64,000 bases of DNA from Spirochaetaceae bacterium (GCA_020632655.1 JACKFD010000011.1:62001-126000), one strand, 5' to 3'. Counted from the stretch's first letter, positions 1 to 8,464 are shown. Notes: generated by a model not told the origin, from the sequence alone. Program-made: numbers and translations.

Positions 1-703
1 ACCCGACGAGCGCCGCTGCTGCCGCGTCGACCGTGAGCACCGTCGGCGCGACCGCCCCGAGCGCCACCCGCGCCGCCTTGACGACGCCCTTCCCGTCGAG
101 CTCGAGCCAGACGCCCGCACCGACGACGGCGATGTCCATCTCCGAGCGCGGGATCAGCCGGAGGTAGGCATCCGCTGCGTGGGGCGGAGGCGCGGGCACC
201 TTGAACTCGACGACGAGCTCGCCGCGCTCGAGCACGGTCTTGCCCGGGCCCTTCGTGAACGACCCGACCGGCACCTCGCGTTCGCCCTTCGGTCCCGCGA
301 TCACGGCGACCGCGCCGCAGGCGACGAGGGCCGGGACGCTGTCCGCGGCGGGGGAGGCGTTGCAGAGATTGCCGGCCCAGGTGGCCCGGCCCTGGATCTG
401 GCTCGAGCCGATCAGGTCCGTCGCTTCCGCGATCCCCGGCCAGAGGCTGCGGATCTGCTCGTTTCCGTAGATCTCGACGGCGGGCACGGCGGCGCCGACG
501 ACGAGGCCCGTCGAGTCGATGCGGAGGGCTGCGAGTCGCGGGATCCGCTTCACGTCCACGAACATCCGCGGCGCGCCAGCGCCGAGCCGCATCTGGACGA
601 GCAGGTCGGTTCCGCCCGAGAGCACGCGAGCGCCCTCTTCTCCGGCGAGGAGTGCGACGGCGCCGGCGACGTCGGTCGGCGCTTCGAACAGGGATGCTTC
701 CAC
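1..703 (-). CDS. FAD-binding subunit of a molybdenum hydroxylase (CoxM/XdhB-like), 3' end missing
   Basis: The reading frame is open from a GTG at 703 to the window edge, so about 234 residues are visible and the C-terminus is cut off. The N-terminus carries the family's FAD-binding signature RVLSGGTDLL near residue 28, and a second signature GNLCNASPAADSVPAL follows near residue 112; both are characteristic of the FAD_binding_5 domain. Family members pass electrons from the molybdopterin subunit to NAD or a quinone in xanthine-, CO- or aldehyde-dehydrogenase-type enzymes. The start is supported by AGAGGA seven bases upstream. The partner subunits should lie to the left, outside the window. 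It is divergent from the thiolase gene at 857. The family call is firm; the substrate is unknown. Confidence 0.85.
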   Translation of the reverse strand, partial: MEASLFEAPTDVAGAVALLAGEEGARVLSGGTDLLVQMRLGAGAPRMFVDVKRIPRLAALRIDSTGLVVGAAVPAVEIYGNEQIRSLWPGIAEATDLIGSSQIQGRATWAGNLCNASPAADSVPALVACGAVAVIAGPKGEREVPVGSFTKGPGKTVLERGELVVEFKVPAPPPHAADAYLRLIPRSEMDIAVVGAGVWLELDGKGVVKAARVALGAVAPTVLTVDAAAAALVG

Positions 704-856
704 GATCGGGTCCTCTCCGCGTAGGTCGCCGCGACGCCCCGCGACGGCCCCGCCGAGTATGACTCGGAATCCCGCGCCGACACAGGGGGCGTCCGAGGCC
801 GCGGGCAGGCCAGCGCGCCGTCGTCTAGGCTCGCTCGACCTGGCCAGGGAGCGCCC

Positions 857-2044
857 ATGCCCGTCGACCGAACGATCCGAGGCCGCGTCGCCGTAGCCGG
901 CGTCGGCGAGACCCCCTATTACAAGCACGGTCAGTCGCCCGACGCGCAGTTCAAGCTGACGCTCATGGCGATCCTCGCCGCCGCCGAGGACGCCGGGCTC
1001 GACCCGCGCGAGATCGACGGCTTCGCGACCTACGCGAACGATGCGAACGATGCGGGGCGACTCGCCACGGCGCTCGGCTGCCGGGAGCTGCGCTACGCGA
1101 ACATGGTCTTCGGCGGTGGAGGCGGCGGCGGCTCGGGCGCCGTCGGCAACGCCGCCGCCGCGATCCACGCGGGTCTCGCCGACTGCGTCGTCGTCTACCG
1201 CGGCCTCGCCCAGGGCCAGGGCGTTCGATTCGGCCAGGCGGGCGGCTACCCGACGCAGATCGCCGGCGAGCCCGCGACCTGGATCCCCTACGGCGTGATG
1301 TCCCCGGCCCAGATGTTCGCCATGCGCACGACCCGCCTGATGCACGAGCACGGCATCGAGCGCAGCGCGCTCCGCGCCATCGCCCTCGCGAGCTACCACC
1401 ACGCCCAGCAGAACCCGCGCGCCGTGATGCGCGGGCGGCCGCTCGACGAGGCGGGCTACGACGCGTCGCGATGGATCGTCGAGCCCTTCAAGCTCTTCGA
1501 CTGCTGCCTCGAGAACGACGGCGCGGCGGCTCTCATCCTGGTGCCCGCCGAGCGCGCGAAGGACCTGCGCAAGCCGCCCTGCTACGTGCTCGGCGCGGCG
1601 CAGGGCGCGGAGTACCGCTCGTCGGCGGGCACGCACAACAACCCCGACTACGCGACGGCGAGCTTCAAGACCGTGGCGCCGCGGCTCTACGCGATGGCCG
1701 GGGTCGGGCCCTCGGACGTCGACGTCGTGCAGAGCTACGAGAACTTCACGGGCGGCGTCGTGATGAGCCTGATCGAGCACGGCTTCTGCACGTACGAGGA
1801 GGCCAACGAGTTCCTCACCCTCGAGAACCTGATCGCGCCGACCGGCCGGCTGCCCCTCAACACGAGCGGCGGCAACCTCGCCGAGTGCTACATGCACGGC
1901 CTCGAGCTGAACATCGAGGCCGTGCGCCAGATCCGCGGCGAGTCCCCGAACCCCGTGCCCGGCGCGAACGTGGCGCTCGTGAGCTCGGGGCCGATGGTGA
2001 CGCCGGCGACGAACGTGATCGTCGGGTCGGAGGCGACGCTATGA
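857..2044 (+). CDS. Thiolase-like protein (SCP2-thiolase/Ltp2 type) lacking the nucleophilic Cys
   Basis: A 395-residue thiolase-superfamily protein of the lipid-transfer-protein thiolase branch. Where biosynthetic and degradative thiolases carry the acyl-accepting cysteine, this protein has a glycine run (FGGGGGGGSGAVG, about residues 76-88), so classical thiolysis is unlikely. The C-terminal signature NTSGGNLAECYMHG resembles Ltp2-type aldolases, which cleave steroid side-chain CoA esters together with a DUF35 partner. The next gene is exactly such a partner and overlaps by ATGA, implying translational coupling. An AGGGAG ribosome site precedes the ATG. What is seen: family, missing Cys, partner. 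Inferred: a retro-aldol or other CoA-ester C-C cleavage role. Confidence 0.85.
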   Translation: MPVDRTIRGRVAVAGVGETPYYKHGQSPDAQFKLTLMAILAAAEDAGLDPREIDGFATYANDANDAGRLATALGCRELRYANMVFGGGGGGGSGAVGNAAAAIHAGLADCVVVYRGLAQGQGVRFGQAGGYPTQIAGEPATWIPYGVMSPAQMFAMRTTRLMHEHGIERSALRAIALASYHHAQQNPRAVMRGRPLDEAGYDASRWIVEPFKLFDCCLENDGAAALILVPAERAKDLRKPPCYVLGAAQGAEYRSSAGTHNNPDYATASFKTVAPRLYAMAGVGPSDVDVVQSYENFTGGVVMSLIEHGFCTYEEANEFLTLENLIAPTGRLPLNTSGGNLAECYMHGLELNIEAVRQIRGESPNPVPGANVALVSSGPMVTPATNVIVGSEATL

Positions 2045-2487
2045 GCGAAGGCAGCACGGTACTTCCGACGGGAATCCCCGGGCCCGTGCCCTCGCCCGAC
2101 GGTCTCGACGCGCCGTACTGGGAGGCGACGCGACGACACGAGCTGGTCGCGCAGCGATGTCGCGCCTGTGGCGGCTGGCAATGGTATGCGGAGTGGATCT
2201 GCCATCGCTGCCACTCGTTCGACCTCGGCTTCGAGCCCGTGCCGGGGCCGGCGATCCTCTTCAGCTGGGAGCGCGCCCATCATCCCGTGCATCCGGCGCT
2301 GCGCGACGCCGGACCCTACGTCGTCGTGCTCGTCGAGTTCCCGGAGGCCGACGGGATCCGGATGCTCGGCAATCTCGCGGGCGATCCGATGCAAGCGGTC
2401 GAGATCGGTGCGCGGGTCGAGCCGGTCTTCGAGGACCACGACGAAGGGGCGATTCCGTTCACGCTCGTGCAGTGGCGGCGGGGCTGA
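2041..2487 (+). CDS. DUF35 zinc-ribbon/OB-fold protein, partner of the thiolase-like protein
   Basis: A 148-residue protein with an N-terminal rubredoxin-like zinc ribbon (Cys40, Cys43, Cys54, Cys57) followed by an OB-fold domain, the standard DUF35 arrangement. Proteins of this type (ChsH2 C-terminal domain, BbsA) bind acyl-CoA and are obligate partners of thiolase-like aldolases or thiolases. The ATG at 2041 overlaps the stop of the upstream gene (ATGA), so the two are almost certainly co-translated. A longer in-frame opening upstream lies wholly inside the thiolase gene and is not used. It ends 21 bp before the convergent hydrolase gene. Confidence 0.88.
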   Translation: MSEGSTVLPTGIPGPVPSPDGLDAPYWEATRRHELVAQRCRACGGWQWYAEWICHRCHSFDLGFEPVPGPAILFSWERAHHPVHPALRDAGPYVVVLVEFPEADGIRMLGNLAGDPMQAVEIGARVEPVFEDHDEGAIPFTLVQWRRG

Positions 2488-2508
2488 CGCGCAGCCCACG
2501 AACGCGCC

Positions 2509-3369
2509 TCAGCCCCCCACCTCCGCGAAGAACGCCAGCAGCGCCCGACACAGCGCCTCGGGCTGCTCCTCCGCGATCCAATGCGCACAGCCCGGGATCG
2601 TCCCCCCGCGCACGTCCGTCGCCACGCGCTTCATCGCCGTCACGCAGAAATCCCCGAAGCCCATCTCCCCGCCGAGCGCGAGCACCGGCATCCGGAGCGG
2701 CGTCTTCGCGTTCTCCTTGTTGTGTGCGAGGTCGGTCCAGAGCGCGCCGTAATGGGCCATGCTGGCGCGCAAGGCGCCCGGAGCGGAGAACGACGCGACG
2801 TACTCGTCGATGTCCTCGAGGGTGAAGGCGCCGGGGTTGTAGCAGTCGCGGTAGAAGTGGGTGAGGAAGATCCGCTCGCGGCCGGAGACGAGGGCGACGG
2901 CGAGATCGGGCTCGGCGTTGAACGAGAGGTGGAAGAGGCGCGTGAAGTAGCTCGCGGCCTCCGCCTCGTCGATCGTGATCGAGACGTCGAGGATCGCGAA
3001 CCCCCGCACGTCCTCGGGATGCGCGCACGCATAGGCGTAGGCGGTCGGTCCACCGAAGTCGTGCCCGACGAGGAAGACCTTCTCGAAGCCGAGACTGCGG
3101 ACGAGCTCATAGATGTCGCTCGCGACCGTGCGCTTGTCGTAGCCGTCGACGGGCTTCGAGCTCTGGCCGAAGCCGCGAAGGTCCGGGGCGATGACCGTGT
3201 AGCGCTCTGCGAGCACGGGGATCACCTTGCGCCACATGTACCAGGTCTGGGGCCAGCCATGCAGCAGCACGACGGGGTCGCCCTGCCCGGCCCGCACGTA
3301 GTGGATCCGAAGGCCGTTCACCTTGGCGGCGTGATGGGTCCAGGGCTCGGATCCTCGGGCGGTCGACAT
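2509..3369 (-). CDS. Alpha/beta hydrolase, epoxide hydrolase/haloalkane dehalogenase-like
   Basis: A 286-residue alpha/beta-hydrolase-fold protein. It has an oxyanion motif HGWPQ (residues 37-41) and a nucleophile elbow VGHDFGG with aspartate (Asp104) rather than serine, as in epoxide hydrolases, haloalkane dehalogenases and fluoroacetate dehalogenases. The late catalytic histidine is probably the one in GCAHWI near the C-terminus. The start at 3369 is preferred because GGGGAG lies six bases upstream; an alternative ATG at 3390 has no such site. Epoxide hydrolysis would fit the catabolic neighbourhood, but dehalogenation cannot be excluded. Confidence 0.85.
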   Translation of the reverse strand: MSTARGSEPWTHHAAKVNGLRIHYVRAGQGDPVVLLHGWPQTWYMWRKVIPVLAERYTVIAPDLRGFGQSSKPVDGYDKRTVASDIYELVRSLGFEKVFLVGHDFGGPTAYAYACAHPEDVRGFAILDVSITIDEAEAASYFTRLFHLSFNAEPDLAVALVSGRERIFLTHFYRDCYNPGAFTLEDIDEYVASFSAPGALRASMAHYGALWTDLAHNKENAKTPLRMPVLALGGEMGFGDFCVTAMKRVATDVRGGTIPGCAHWIAEEQPEALCRALLAFFAEVGG

Positions 3370-3551
3370 GCTGCACTCCCCGCCCGACATGCGAGTCGGA
3401 CCTCGAAGCCGGCCCGATCGCGCGCACGCCGGCGTCGCGAGAGCCTAGCCGGCGCCGCCACTACCGGCCGCCGATCGCGAGCCGGGTTGTCGCCGCCACC
3501 GATCTCCGTTTCCCTCTCGGCCGCCGCAGAGATCGCGGGGAGAGACCAGTC

Positions 3552-4712
3552 TTGTTCTACTTCGACTTCGGACGCTGGCTGCGGATGATCCGCTACGCCT
3601 TCCGCGACGAGCACGATCCGAAGCGGCGGCGCAAGCTCCTCTCTCTCCTGCTCCTCCGCGTGCCCCTCGTCGCAGGGGTCAACGCCGTCTGCTGGGCGCT
3701 CGACCCGATCTTCTTCCCGGGCCTGCGGCGCACGCGGATCGTCGAGCCCGTCTTCGTCGTCGGCCACGCCCGGAGCGGCACGACGCACCTGCACGACCTC
3801 CTCTACCGCGACGAGGCGCGCTTCTCCTGCTTCCTGATGTGGGAGCTCTTCTGGCCGGCTCTGTTGCCAAAGAAGGTCATTCGACTGGCCGCGGAGATCG
3901 ACGCGCGTTGGCTCGGCGGTCTGCTCGAACGACGGGCCCGGGCGCGCAGCGACGCGCGTTATTCGAAGACCCGCGACGCGCATCATCAGGCGGCGGACTA
4001 TCCCGAAGAGGACGACGGGATCCTGACCTACTCATGCAGCTCGGGGTCCTGGTCCCTGCGCGTGCCGGACCTCTCGATCGTGAGCGTGCACTATCTCGAC
4101 GAGTGGCCGGAGCGCAAACGCCGTCGGCTGATGCGCTTCTACCGGGAGTGCATCCGCCGGCAGCTCCATCTGAACGGCGGCGACAAGATCCACCTCAGCA
4201 AGAACCCGACCTTCACGGGGCGGATCGAGAGCCTGATCGAGTTCTTTCCCGACGCGCGCTTCATCGTGCCCTACCGGAATCCGCTCGAGACGATCCCGAG
4301 CCTGCTCGCCCTCATGCGTGGGTTCTGGAAGATGCGCGGGGTCGACGAAGCAACCATGGAGCGGGGCTTCGCGCAGCTCTACGAGCAGTCGATCCACTCC
4401 TATCTCTACCCGGCGGAGGTGCTCGCCCGGCATCCGAACCAGCCCGTCTTCGAGATCGACTACCGCGAGCTGGTCGAGAATCCGCGCGGTGTCGTCGAGG
4501 CGCTCTACGAGCGCTTCGGGTACGAGATGGACTCCGGCATGCGCGATCGACTCGACGAAGCGCAGGCGCGCGCCGGCCGACACGAGACGTCCCATCGCTA
4601 CTCGCTCGCCGAGTTCGGCCTCGACGAGGCGGAGATTCGCGCGCGGCTCGCCCCGCTCTTCGCGCGCTACGGCTGGGTGGGTGTCGGCGCGCCCGACGCC
4701 ACCCAGCGCTAG
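3552..4712 (+). CDS. PAPS-dependent sulfotransferase family protein
   Basis: A 386-residue sulfotransferase. The 5'-phosphosulfate-binding loop is clear (VVGHARSGTTHLH, residues 69-81), and a 3'-phosphate-binding region is likely around the segment with RFIVPYRNPLETI. The start appears to be TTG at 3552, with GGGGAGAGA about six bases upstream; the first in-frame ATG is 11 codons further in. Bacterial relatives sulfate hydroxylated lipids, glycans or small molecules; the acceptor cannot be inferred. A basic, hydrophobic N-terminus (RRRKLLSLLLLRVP) may give membrane association. It is followed by the AT-richer island. Confidence 0.82.
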   Translation: MFYFDFGRWLRMIRYAFRDEHDPKRRRKLLSLLLLRVPLVAGVNAVCWALDPIFFPGLRRTRIVEPVFVVGHARSGTTHLHDLLYRDEARFSCFLMWELFWPALLPKKVIRLAAEIDARWLGGLLERRARARSDARYSKTRDAHHQAADYPEEDDGILTYSCSSGSWSLRVPDLSIVSVHYLDEWPERKRRRLMRFYRECIRRQLHLNGGDKIHLSKNPTFTGRIESLIEFFPDARFIVPYRNPLETIPSLLALMRGFWKMRGVDEATMERGFAQLYEQSIHSYLYPAEVLARHPNQPVFEIDYRELVENPRGVVEALYERFGYEMDSGMRDRLDEAQARAGRHETSHRYSLAEFGLDEAEIRARLAPLFARYGWVGVGAPDATQR

Positions 4713-4784
4713 GCCCGACGGTTGCGGCCCCGCCGACGAGGGCGGAATGCGTCATCGATGCAAGCGAACGCCACATTGGATTCA

Positions 4785-4846
4785 GAGCGGCGGAGCTCGC
4801 AGCGGCCTCGCCAAAATCTCCGCCAGGCTCAGGTTGCCAGTCATGC
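4785..4846 (-). other. Degenerate attC-like inverted repeat at the end of the amber-interrupted gene
   Basis: An imperfect hairpin lies just downstream of the pseudogene (read on the minus strand): GAGCGGCGGAG at 4785-4795 pairs with CTCCGCCAGGCTC at 4818-4830 with a two-base bulge. A GCATGAC box at 4846-4840 resembles the GCATAAC core box of the better site at 5581-5672. No convincing complementary partner box is found on the far side, so this is at most a decayed recombination site. Confidence 0.25.
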
Positions 4847-4857
4847 AGCGTGCGGGC

Positions 4858-5577
4858 TCAGTAGATCGGACTTGGGTCGAGTTCGGACAAGGCTAGAAGT
4901 TCTCGGCCAATCGACTCGAGCTCGCCTCCGTTCCAACGTGTGACGAAGTGATACCGGTCTGCGTCAGAGACTTCGAGAATCCAAGTGGCTCCATCCATCC
5001 CCTCAGGCGCCTCCGTTACCGGAAGCGACCAGTAACCGAGGGACGCCACAGCGGAGTCGATCGAATCCATCTGCTCCACGGATAGTCGGATTTCGCCCTG
5101 CCTCGTTACGGCTCCACCGATCGGATCGGATGTCTCGGTCGCGATCAAGCTTGCAGCGCCCGCGGCTCTCTCGATCCGAACAGAAATCGCGGGATGAAAG
5201 CTCCGATGCCACAGGAACCGAATCCGACGATTGTTTGGTGCCGGGGGCGAGAGCGGAGGCTCTCCCATCGCGCACAGGAGGTTCGAGTACTACGCGTGAG
5301 TGAGGTCGCCGAGCTGGTTGTCTTCGAAGAGTTGGCGTGGGAGATACGGGAGATGCGCGACTTCGCGATGATTTCGGCAAGCGATCTGGCACTCAGCTTG
5401 AACATCTGGCGTGGGAGCGGCGAACGAGGCCGGGGGGCGAAATCGCGCGACCCGAATCGATTCTTCGGCGAACGATTCGATCGCGGAGCGCACGGGGGCA
5501 AGCAACGACCGCAAAGCTGCGAGCGTGAGCACCAGCAGGACTACGGCTACCAAAGCGGATAATGCGTATCGTCGCAT
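4858..5577 (-). pseudogene. Membrane-anchored conserved hypothetical protein interrupted by an in-frame amber codon
   Basis: From ATG 5577 one frame runs to 4858 with a single TAG at 5292-5290. The N-terminus is a hydrophobic anchor (ALSALVAVVLLVLTLAAL). Downstream of the TAG the frame continues as YSNLLCAMGEPPL and then RFLWHRSFHPAISVRIE. From memory, this matches a family of uncharacterised proteins reading 'W-Y-S-x-L-x-A-x-G-E-P-S-L ... Y-R-F-L-W-L-R-T-F-H-P-P-V ... DGAxWILE', so the amber sits where relatives have Trp (TGG to TAG). Other genes here (purK, the 22579 oxidoreductase) end in TAG, so it is probably a real stop. Translation could restart at ATG 5268 to give a 136-residue C-terminal half. 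The gene starts three bases after the attC-like site. Confidence 0.6.
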
Positions 5578-5580
5578 GCT

Positions 5581-5672
5581 GTATAACAGAGTGGCTCTTC
5601 AACCTGCGGCGTACAGGGCCGGCGCCAGCCGGCCCTCGCCAGCTCGCCGTCTGGTTCAGGAGCTAGTTATGC
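5581..5672 (-). other. attC-like recombination site (integron cassette boundary)
   Basis: A 92-bp imperfect inverted repeat read on the minus strand. It has core boxes GCATAAC (5672-5666) and GTTATAC (5587-5581), complementary at six of seven positions. Inner arms CTCCTGAACC and GGTTGAAGAG pair with two mismatches. A perfect 9-bp central stem (AGGGCCGGC/GCCGGCCCT at 5615-5623/5628-5636) forms the tip. The upstream gene's TAA stop lies inside the first box and the next gene's ATG follows the second box by three bases; both are typical of integron gene cassettes. The boxes deviate at one position each from the usual RYYYAAC/GTTRRRY consensus. No integrase is in the window. Confidence 0.5.
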
Positions 5673-6149
5673 GGCGTGACGTCGCCCCGCAGCTCCTGGA
5701 GCGATCGCCGCAACGAATCCTGCGGTCAGGATGATCCCTCCAAACAGCATCACGCGGTCAGAGTCGACTCCCGGCGTGAGTGTCGACTGCGAGGGGTCAC
5801 GCGGCGAATAGTAGACGCGCACAGCGCCGTCACCCCAACGACCCCTAGGATCGAATCGGAGGTACGAATCCCCTTCATAGCGAATGCCGTCGACGACGTA
5901 CGAGTACTTGATGCGGTAGCGCCGCAGAGTGCCACCCCGACCGAGCCCGTGGCGCTTGACGGGTGCGGGCGAAGTGAAGCCCGACCAATCAGAATGCATC
6001 GCGCGTCCTGTCACAACCGGCCAGTCGGCTCCGCCGCGTGCGGTCACAATTGTCTCGGCGATTCCGAAGACGCTTGCCAGTATCGCGATCCAAGAGAGAA
6101 GCTGAACTGCTCGCCACCGATAGAAGCGCGTCGGGATCCCTCGAGTCAT
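5667..6149 (-). CDS. DUF3592-family membrane protein
   Basis: A 160-residue protein with two membrane segments (about residues 16-36 and 135-152) flanking an extracytoplasmic beta-rich domain. That domain ends in VRVYYSPRDPSQSTLTPG, the typical 'VYYxPxDPxxSxLxPG' ending of DUF3592. The function of the family is unknown. The ATG at 6149 is chosen because the domain starts there and the longer frame upstream is antisense-like; no strong ribosome site is visible. Codon use and base composition are visibly AT-richer than flanking genes, and the stop codon is embedded in the attC-like site, which suggests acquisition as a cassette inserted just downstream of purK. Confidence 0.75.
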   Translation of the reverse strand: MTRGIPTRFYRWRAVQLLSWIAILASVFGIAETIVTARGGADWPVVTGRAMHSDWSGFTSPAPVKRHGLGRGGTLRRYRIKYSYVVDGIRYEGDSYLRFDPRGRWGDGAVRVYYSPRDPSQSTLTPGVDSDRVMLFGGIILTAGFVAAIAPGAAGRRHAA

Positions 6150-6165
6150 GCCGTATAGCGATCCC

Positions 6166-7269
6166 CTAACCGCCCGCCGCGCGATCGCCCACGACCGCGA
6201 GTACCTTCGCAATCCGCGCCTCGAGCTCGGCACGCGTGTCCGCGAGAATCGTGACATGCCCCAGCTTGCGCCCGGGCTCCGGCGACTTCCCATAGACGTG
6301 GACGAAGACGTCGCGCTCCCCGTCGAGCGGCGAGAGATCCCGCAGCTCGCCCACGAGGTTCACCATCGCCGCGGGCCGCGGCGTCGCCGTCGAGCCGAGC
6401 GGAAGCCCCGCGACGGCGCGGATCTGGTTCTCGAACTGGCTCGTCGCCGCCCCCTCGATCGTCCAATGCGTCGAGTTGTGCACGCGACAGGCCATCTCGT
6501 TCGCGATCAGATGCTCGCCCTGCTGGAAGAACTCGACGACGAGCACGCCCACGTAATCGAGCTTCGCCATCACGGCCTCGAGCCCTTCGACCGCGCGTGC
6601 GAAGAGCGCCTCCGAGACCTGCTCGGCCGGCGCCCGCGACAGGTGCAGGATCCCGTCGACGTGCACGTTCTCCGTCGCCGGCCAGAAGACCGTCCGCCCA
6701 TCGCGACCACGCGCCGCCCCGACCGACACCTCGCGATCGAAGTCGACGAAGCCCTCGAGGATCAAGGCCTGCGACCCGAGCGCCTGCCACGCCGGTTCGA
6801 CGTCGGCCGCCGACCGCAGGACCGCCTGTCCCTTGCCGTCGTACCCGAAGCGCCGCGTCTTGAGCACGGCCGGCAGTCCGACCTCGGCGATCGCGCGGTC
6901 GAGCCCCGCGCGGTCGTCCACGACGGCGAAGGGCGCGGTCTCGATCCCGAGCTCGCGAAAGAGCGTCTTCTCGCGCAGCCGATCCCCCGAGACCACGAGC
7001 GACCGGGGCGAGGGATGCACGGGCACCCGCGCGACCAGCCGCTCGACCGTCTCGCTCGGCACGTTCTCGAACTCGTAGGTGACGACATCGCAGGCGGCGA
7101 GCGCATCGAGTGCCGTCGCATCGCCCCAGTCCGCCGCGAGATGCCGCGTGACTCGACCCGCGACCGCGTCCGGCTTGGGATCCAGCACGAGCGTCTCGAT
7201 CGCGAGCTGCTCCGCCGCTTCGGCCAGCATCATGCCGAGCTGCCCGCCCCCGAGAATGCCGACCTTCAT
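6166..7269 (-). CDS. purK: 5-(carboxyamino)imidazole ribonucleotide synthase
   Basis: A 367-residue ATP-grasp enzyme starting MKVGILGGGQLGMML, the glycine-rich PurK N-terminus. It converts AIR, bicarbonate and ATP to N5-CAIR in de novo purine synthesis. The ATP-grasp body (VLKTRRFGYDGKGQ, about residues 144-157) and the NEMACRVHNSTHWT segment are typical. It lies 61 bp downstream of purE on the same strand, forming the usual purE-purK operon. Its last codon and TAG stop (GGTTAG) abut the cassette-like island, so any transcription running through would also cover the island genes. Confidence 0.95.
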   Translation of the reverse strand: MKVGILGGGQLGMMLAEAAEQLAIETLVLDPKPDAVAGRVTRHLAADWGDATALDALAACDVVTYEFENVPSETVERLVARVPVHPSPRSLVVSGDRLREKTLFRELGIETAPFAVVDDRAGLDRAIAEVGLPAVLKTRRFGYDGKGQAVLRSAADVEPAWQALGSQALILEGFVDFDREVSVGAARGRDGRTVFWPATENVHVDGILHLSRAPAEQVSEALFARAVEGLEAVMAKLDYVGVLVVEFFQQGEHLIANEMACRVHNSTHWTIEGAATSQFENQIRAVAGLPLGSTATPRPAAMVNLVGELRDLSPLDGERDVFVHVYGKSPEPGRKLGHVTILADTRAELEARIAKVLAVVGDRAAGG

Positions 7270-7330
7270 CGAAGGACCGCCTCTCGCCGGCCCATCTCCC
7301 AGCGCCCCCGATCGCCCCGCATGCGGCCCC

Positions 7331-7831
7331 TCAGCCCTCGGCCGGATCGGGCCGCGCGAGCACGTCCGCCGTCTGCTTCGCGCGCCAGGCCTCGAGCCGC
7401 GCGCGCAGCTTCGCGTCGTTCGTGGCGAGCATCGCCGCCGCCAGCAGCCCCGCATTCTTCGCGCCGGATGCACCGATCGCGAGGGTGCCGACGGGGATGC
7501 CGCCCGGCATCTGCACGATCGAGAGGAGCGAGTCGAGGCCGCTGAGCGCGCGACTCTCGACGGGCACGCCGAGCACGGGCAGCCAGGTCTTCGCCGCGAG
7601 CATGCCGGGCAGATGCGCCGCGCCGCCCGCGCCCGCGATGATCGCGCGCAGGCCGCGGTCGGCGGCCGTCGAGGCGTACTCGAAGAGCAGGTCCGGGGTG
7701 CGATGGGCCGAGACGACGCGGGTCTCGTGGGCGACCGCGAGCTCGTCGAGGACGCGGGCGGCGTGCTCGAGGGTCGGCCAGTCGGAGGTCGACCCCATCA
7801 CGATGCCCACGCGCGGCGCGCTCTTCGCCAT
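7331..7831 (-). CDS. purE: N5-carboxyaminoimidazole ribonucleotide mutase (class I PurE)
   Basis: A 166-residue protein with all class I PurE signatures: GSTSDWPTL (residues 13-21), SAHRTP (41-46), GAGGAAHLPGM and the SLLSIVQMPGG segment. It isomerises N5-CAIR to CAIR, acting on the product of PurK encoded just downstream. GGGGGAGGA lies four bases ahead of the ATG at 7831; an in-frame extension upstream is not supported. It is the first gene of a purEK operon, divergent from the SnoaL-like gene at 8038. Confidence 0.95.
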   Translation of the reverse strand: MAKSAPRVGIVMGSTSDWPTLEHAARVLDELAVAHETRVVSAHRTPDLLFEYASTAADRGLRAIIAGAGGAAHLPGMLAAKTWLPVLGVPVESRALSGLDSLLSIVQMPGGIPVGTLAIGASGAKNAGLLAAAMLATNDAKLRARLEAWRAKQTADVLARPDPAEG

Positions 7832-8037
7832 CCGTCCTCCCCCCGCCGCCCCGGCTCGGGCGGAGCGGATTCGCTCGCGCGCCGGAGACCCTCGGGATCG
7901 CCGGGTTATAGCAGCGCGCCGAGAGGAGACACAAACCAGTCGATTGGCGCGCTTGCCGCCGCCGGCTCCGTTCCGCACCCTTGGGCGCCACGCCGCCCTC
8001 CGCGACGTCTCTCATTCCACCGATGGAGACACGACCC

Positions 8038-8430
8038 ATGCCCCTCGCCACCGCCGACATCGTCGAGATCCTGCAGCTCTACTCGAAGTACAACACGGCC
8101 ATCGACACCGGCGACGGAGAGGGCTTCGCAGGCTGCTTCGTGCCCGACGGCGTCTTCCATAGCGGCGGCCCCGCCGGCGTGATCGAGGGCGAGGCGGGGA
8201 TCGCCGAGTTCGCCCGCCAGACCCATGCCGCCCTGCCCGGCATGCGCCACAACGCGACCAACATCGTCGTCGAGGGCGAAGAGAACGTCGCCTCGGGCTC
8301 GGCCTTCCTGATCGGCTACCTCGTCGACGGCGGCTACAAGCCGATCGTGACCGGCCGTTATGTCGACGAGCTGACGCGCACGAAGGCCGGCTGGCGCTTC
8401 ACGAAGCGCGTCTTCACGATCGACGGCTGA
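8038..8430 (+). CDS. SnoaL-like/NTF2-fold protein
   Basis: A 130-residue single-domain protein of the SnoaL_4/NTF2-like cone fold. The pattern starts with LATADIVEILQLYSKY, then ends its strands with a tail like GWRFTKRVFTIDG. Such proteins are dehydratases, isomerases or hydroxylase-like enzymes acting on small hydrophobic substrates, or ligand binders. GGAG lies nine bases before the ATG at 8038. It sits 34 bp ahead of the fused CaiB gene, suggesting a shared transcript. The exact reaction is unknown. Confidence 0.8.
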   Translation: MPLATADIVEILQLYSKYNTAIDTGDGEGFAGCFVPDGVFHSGGPAGVIEGEAGIAEFARQTHAALPGMRHNATNIVVEGEENVASGSAFLIGYLVDGGYKPIVTGRYVDELTRTKAGWRFTKRVFTIDG

Positions 8431-8464
8431 GCCGCGCGCGTCCCCGGCCGGAGCCCGCGCGCGC

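Noticed and set aside
5290..5292. Amber codon recoding (TAG as sense) as an explanation of the split gene
   Set aside because: Other genes in the window, including purK and the oxidoreductase at 22579, use TAG as a normal stop and no TAG interrupts other genes.
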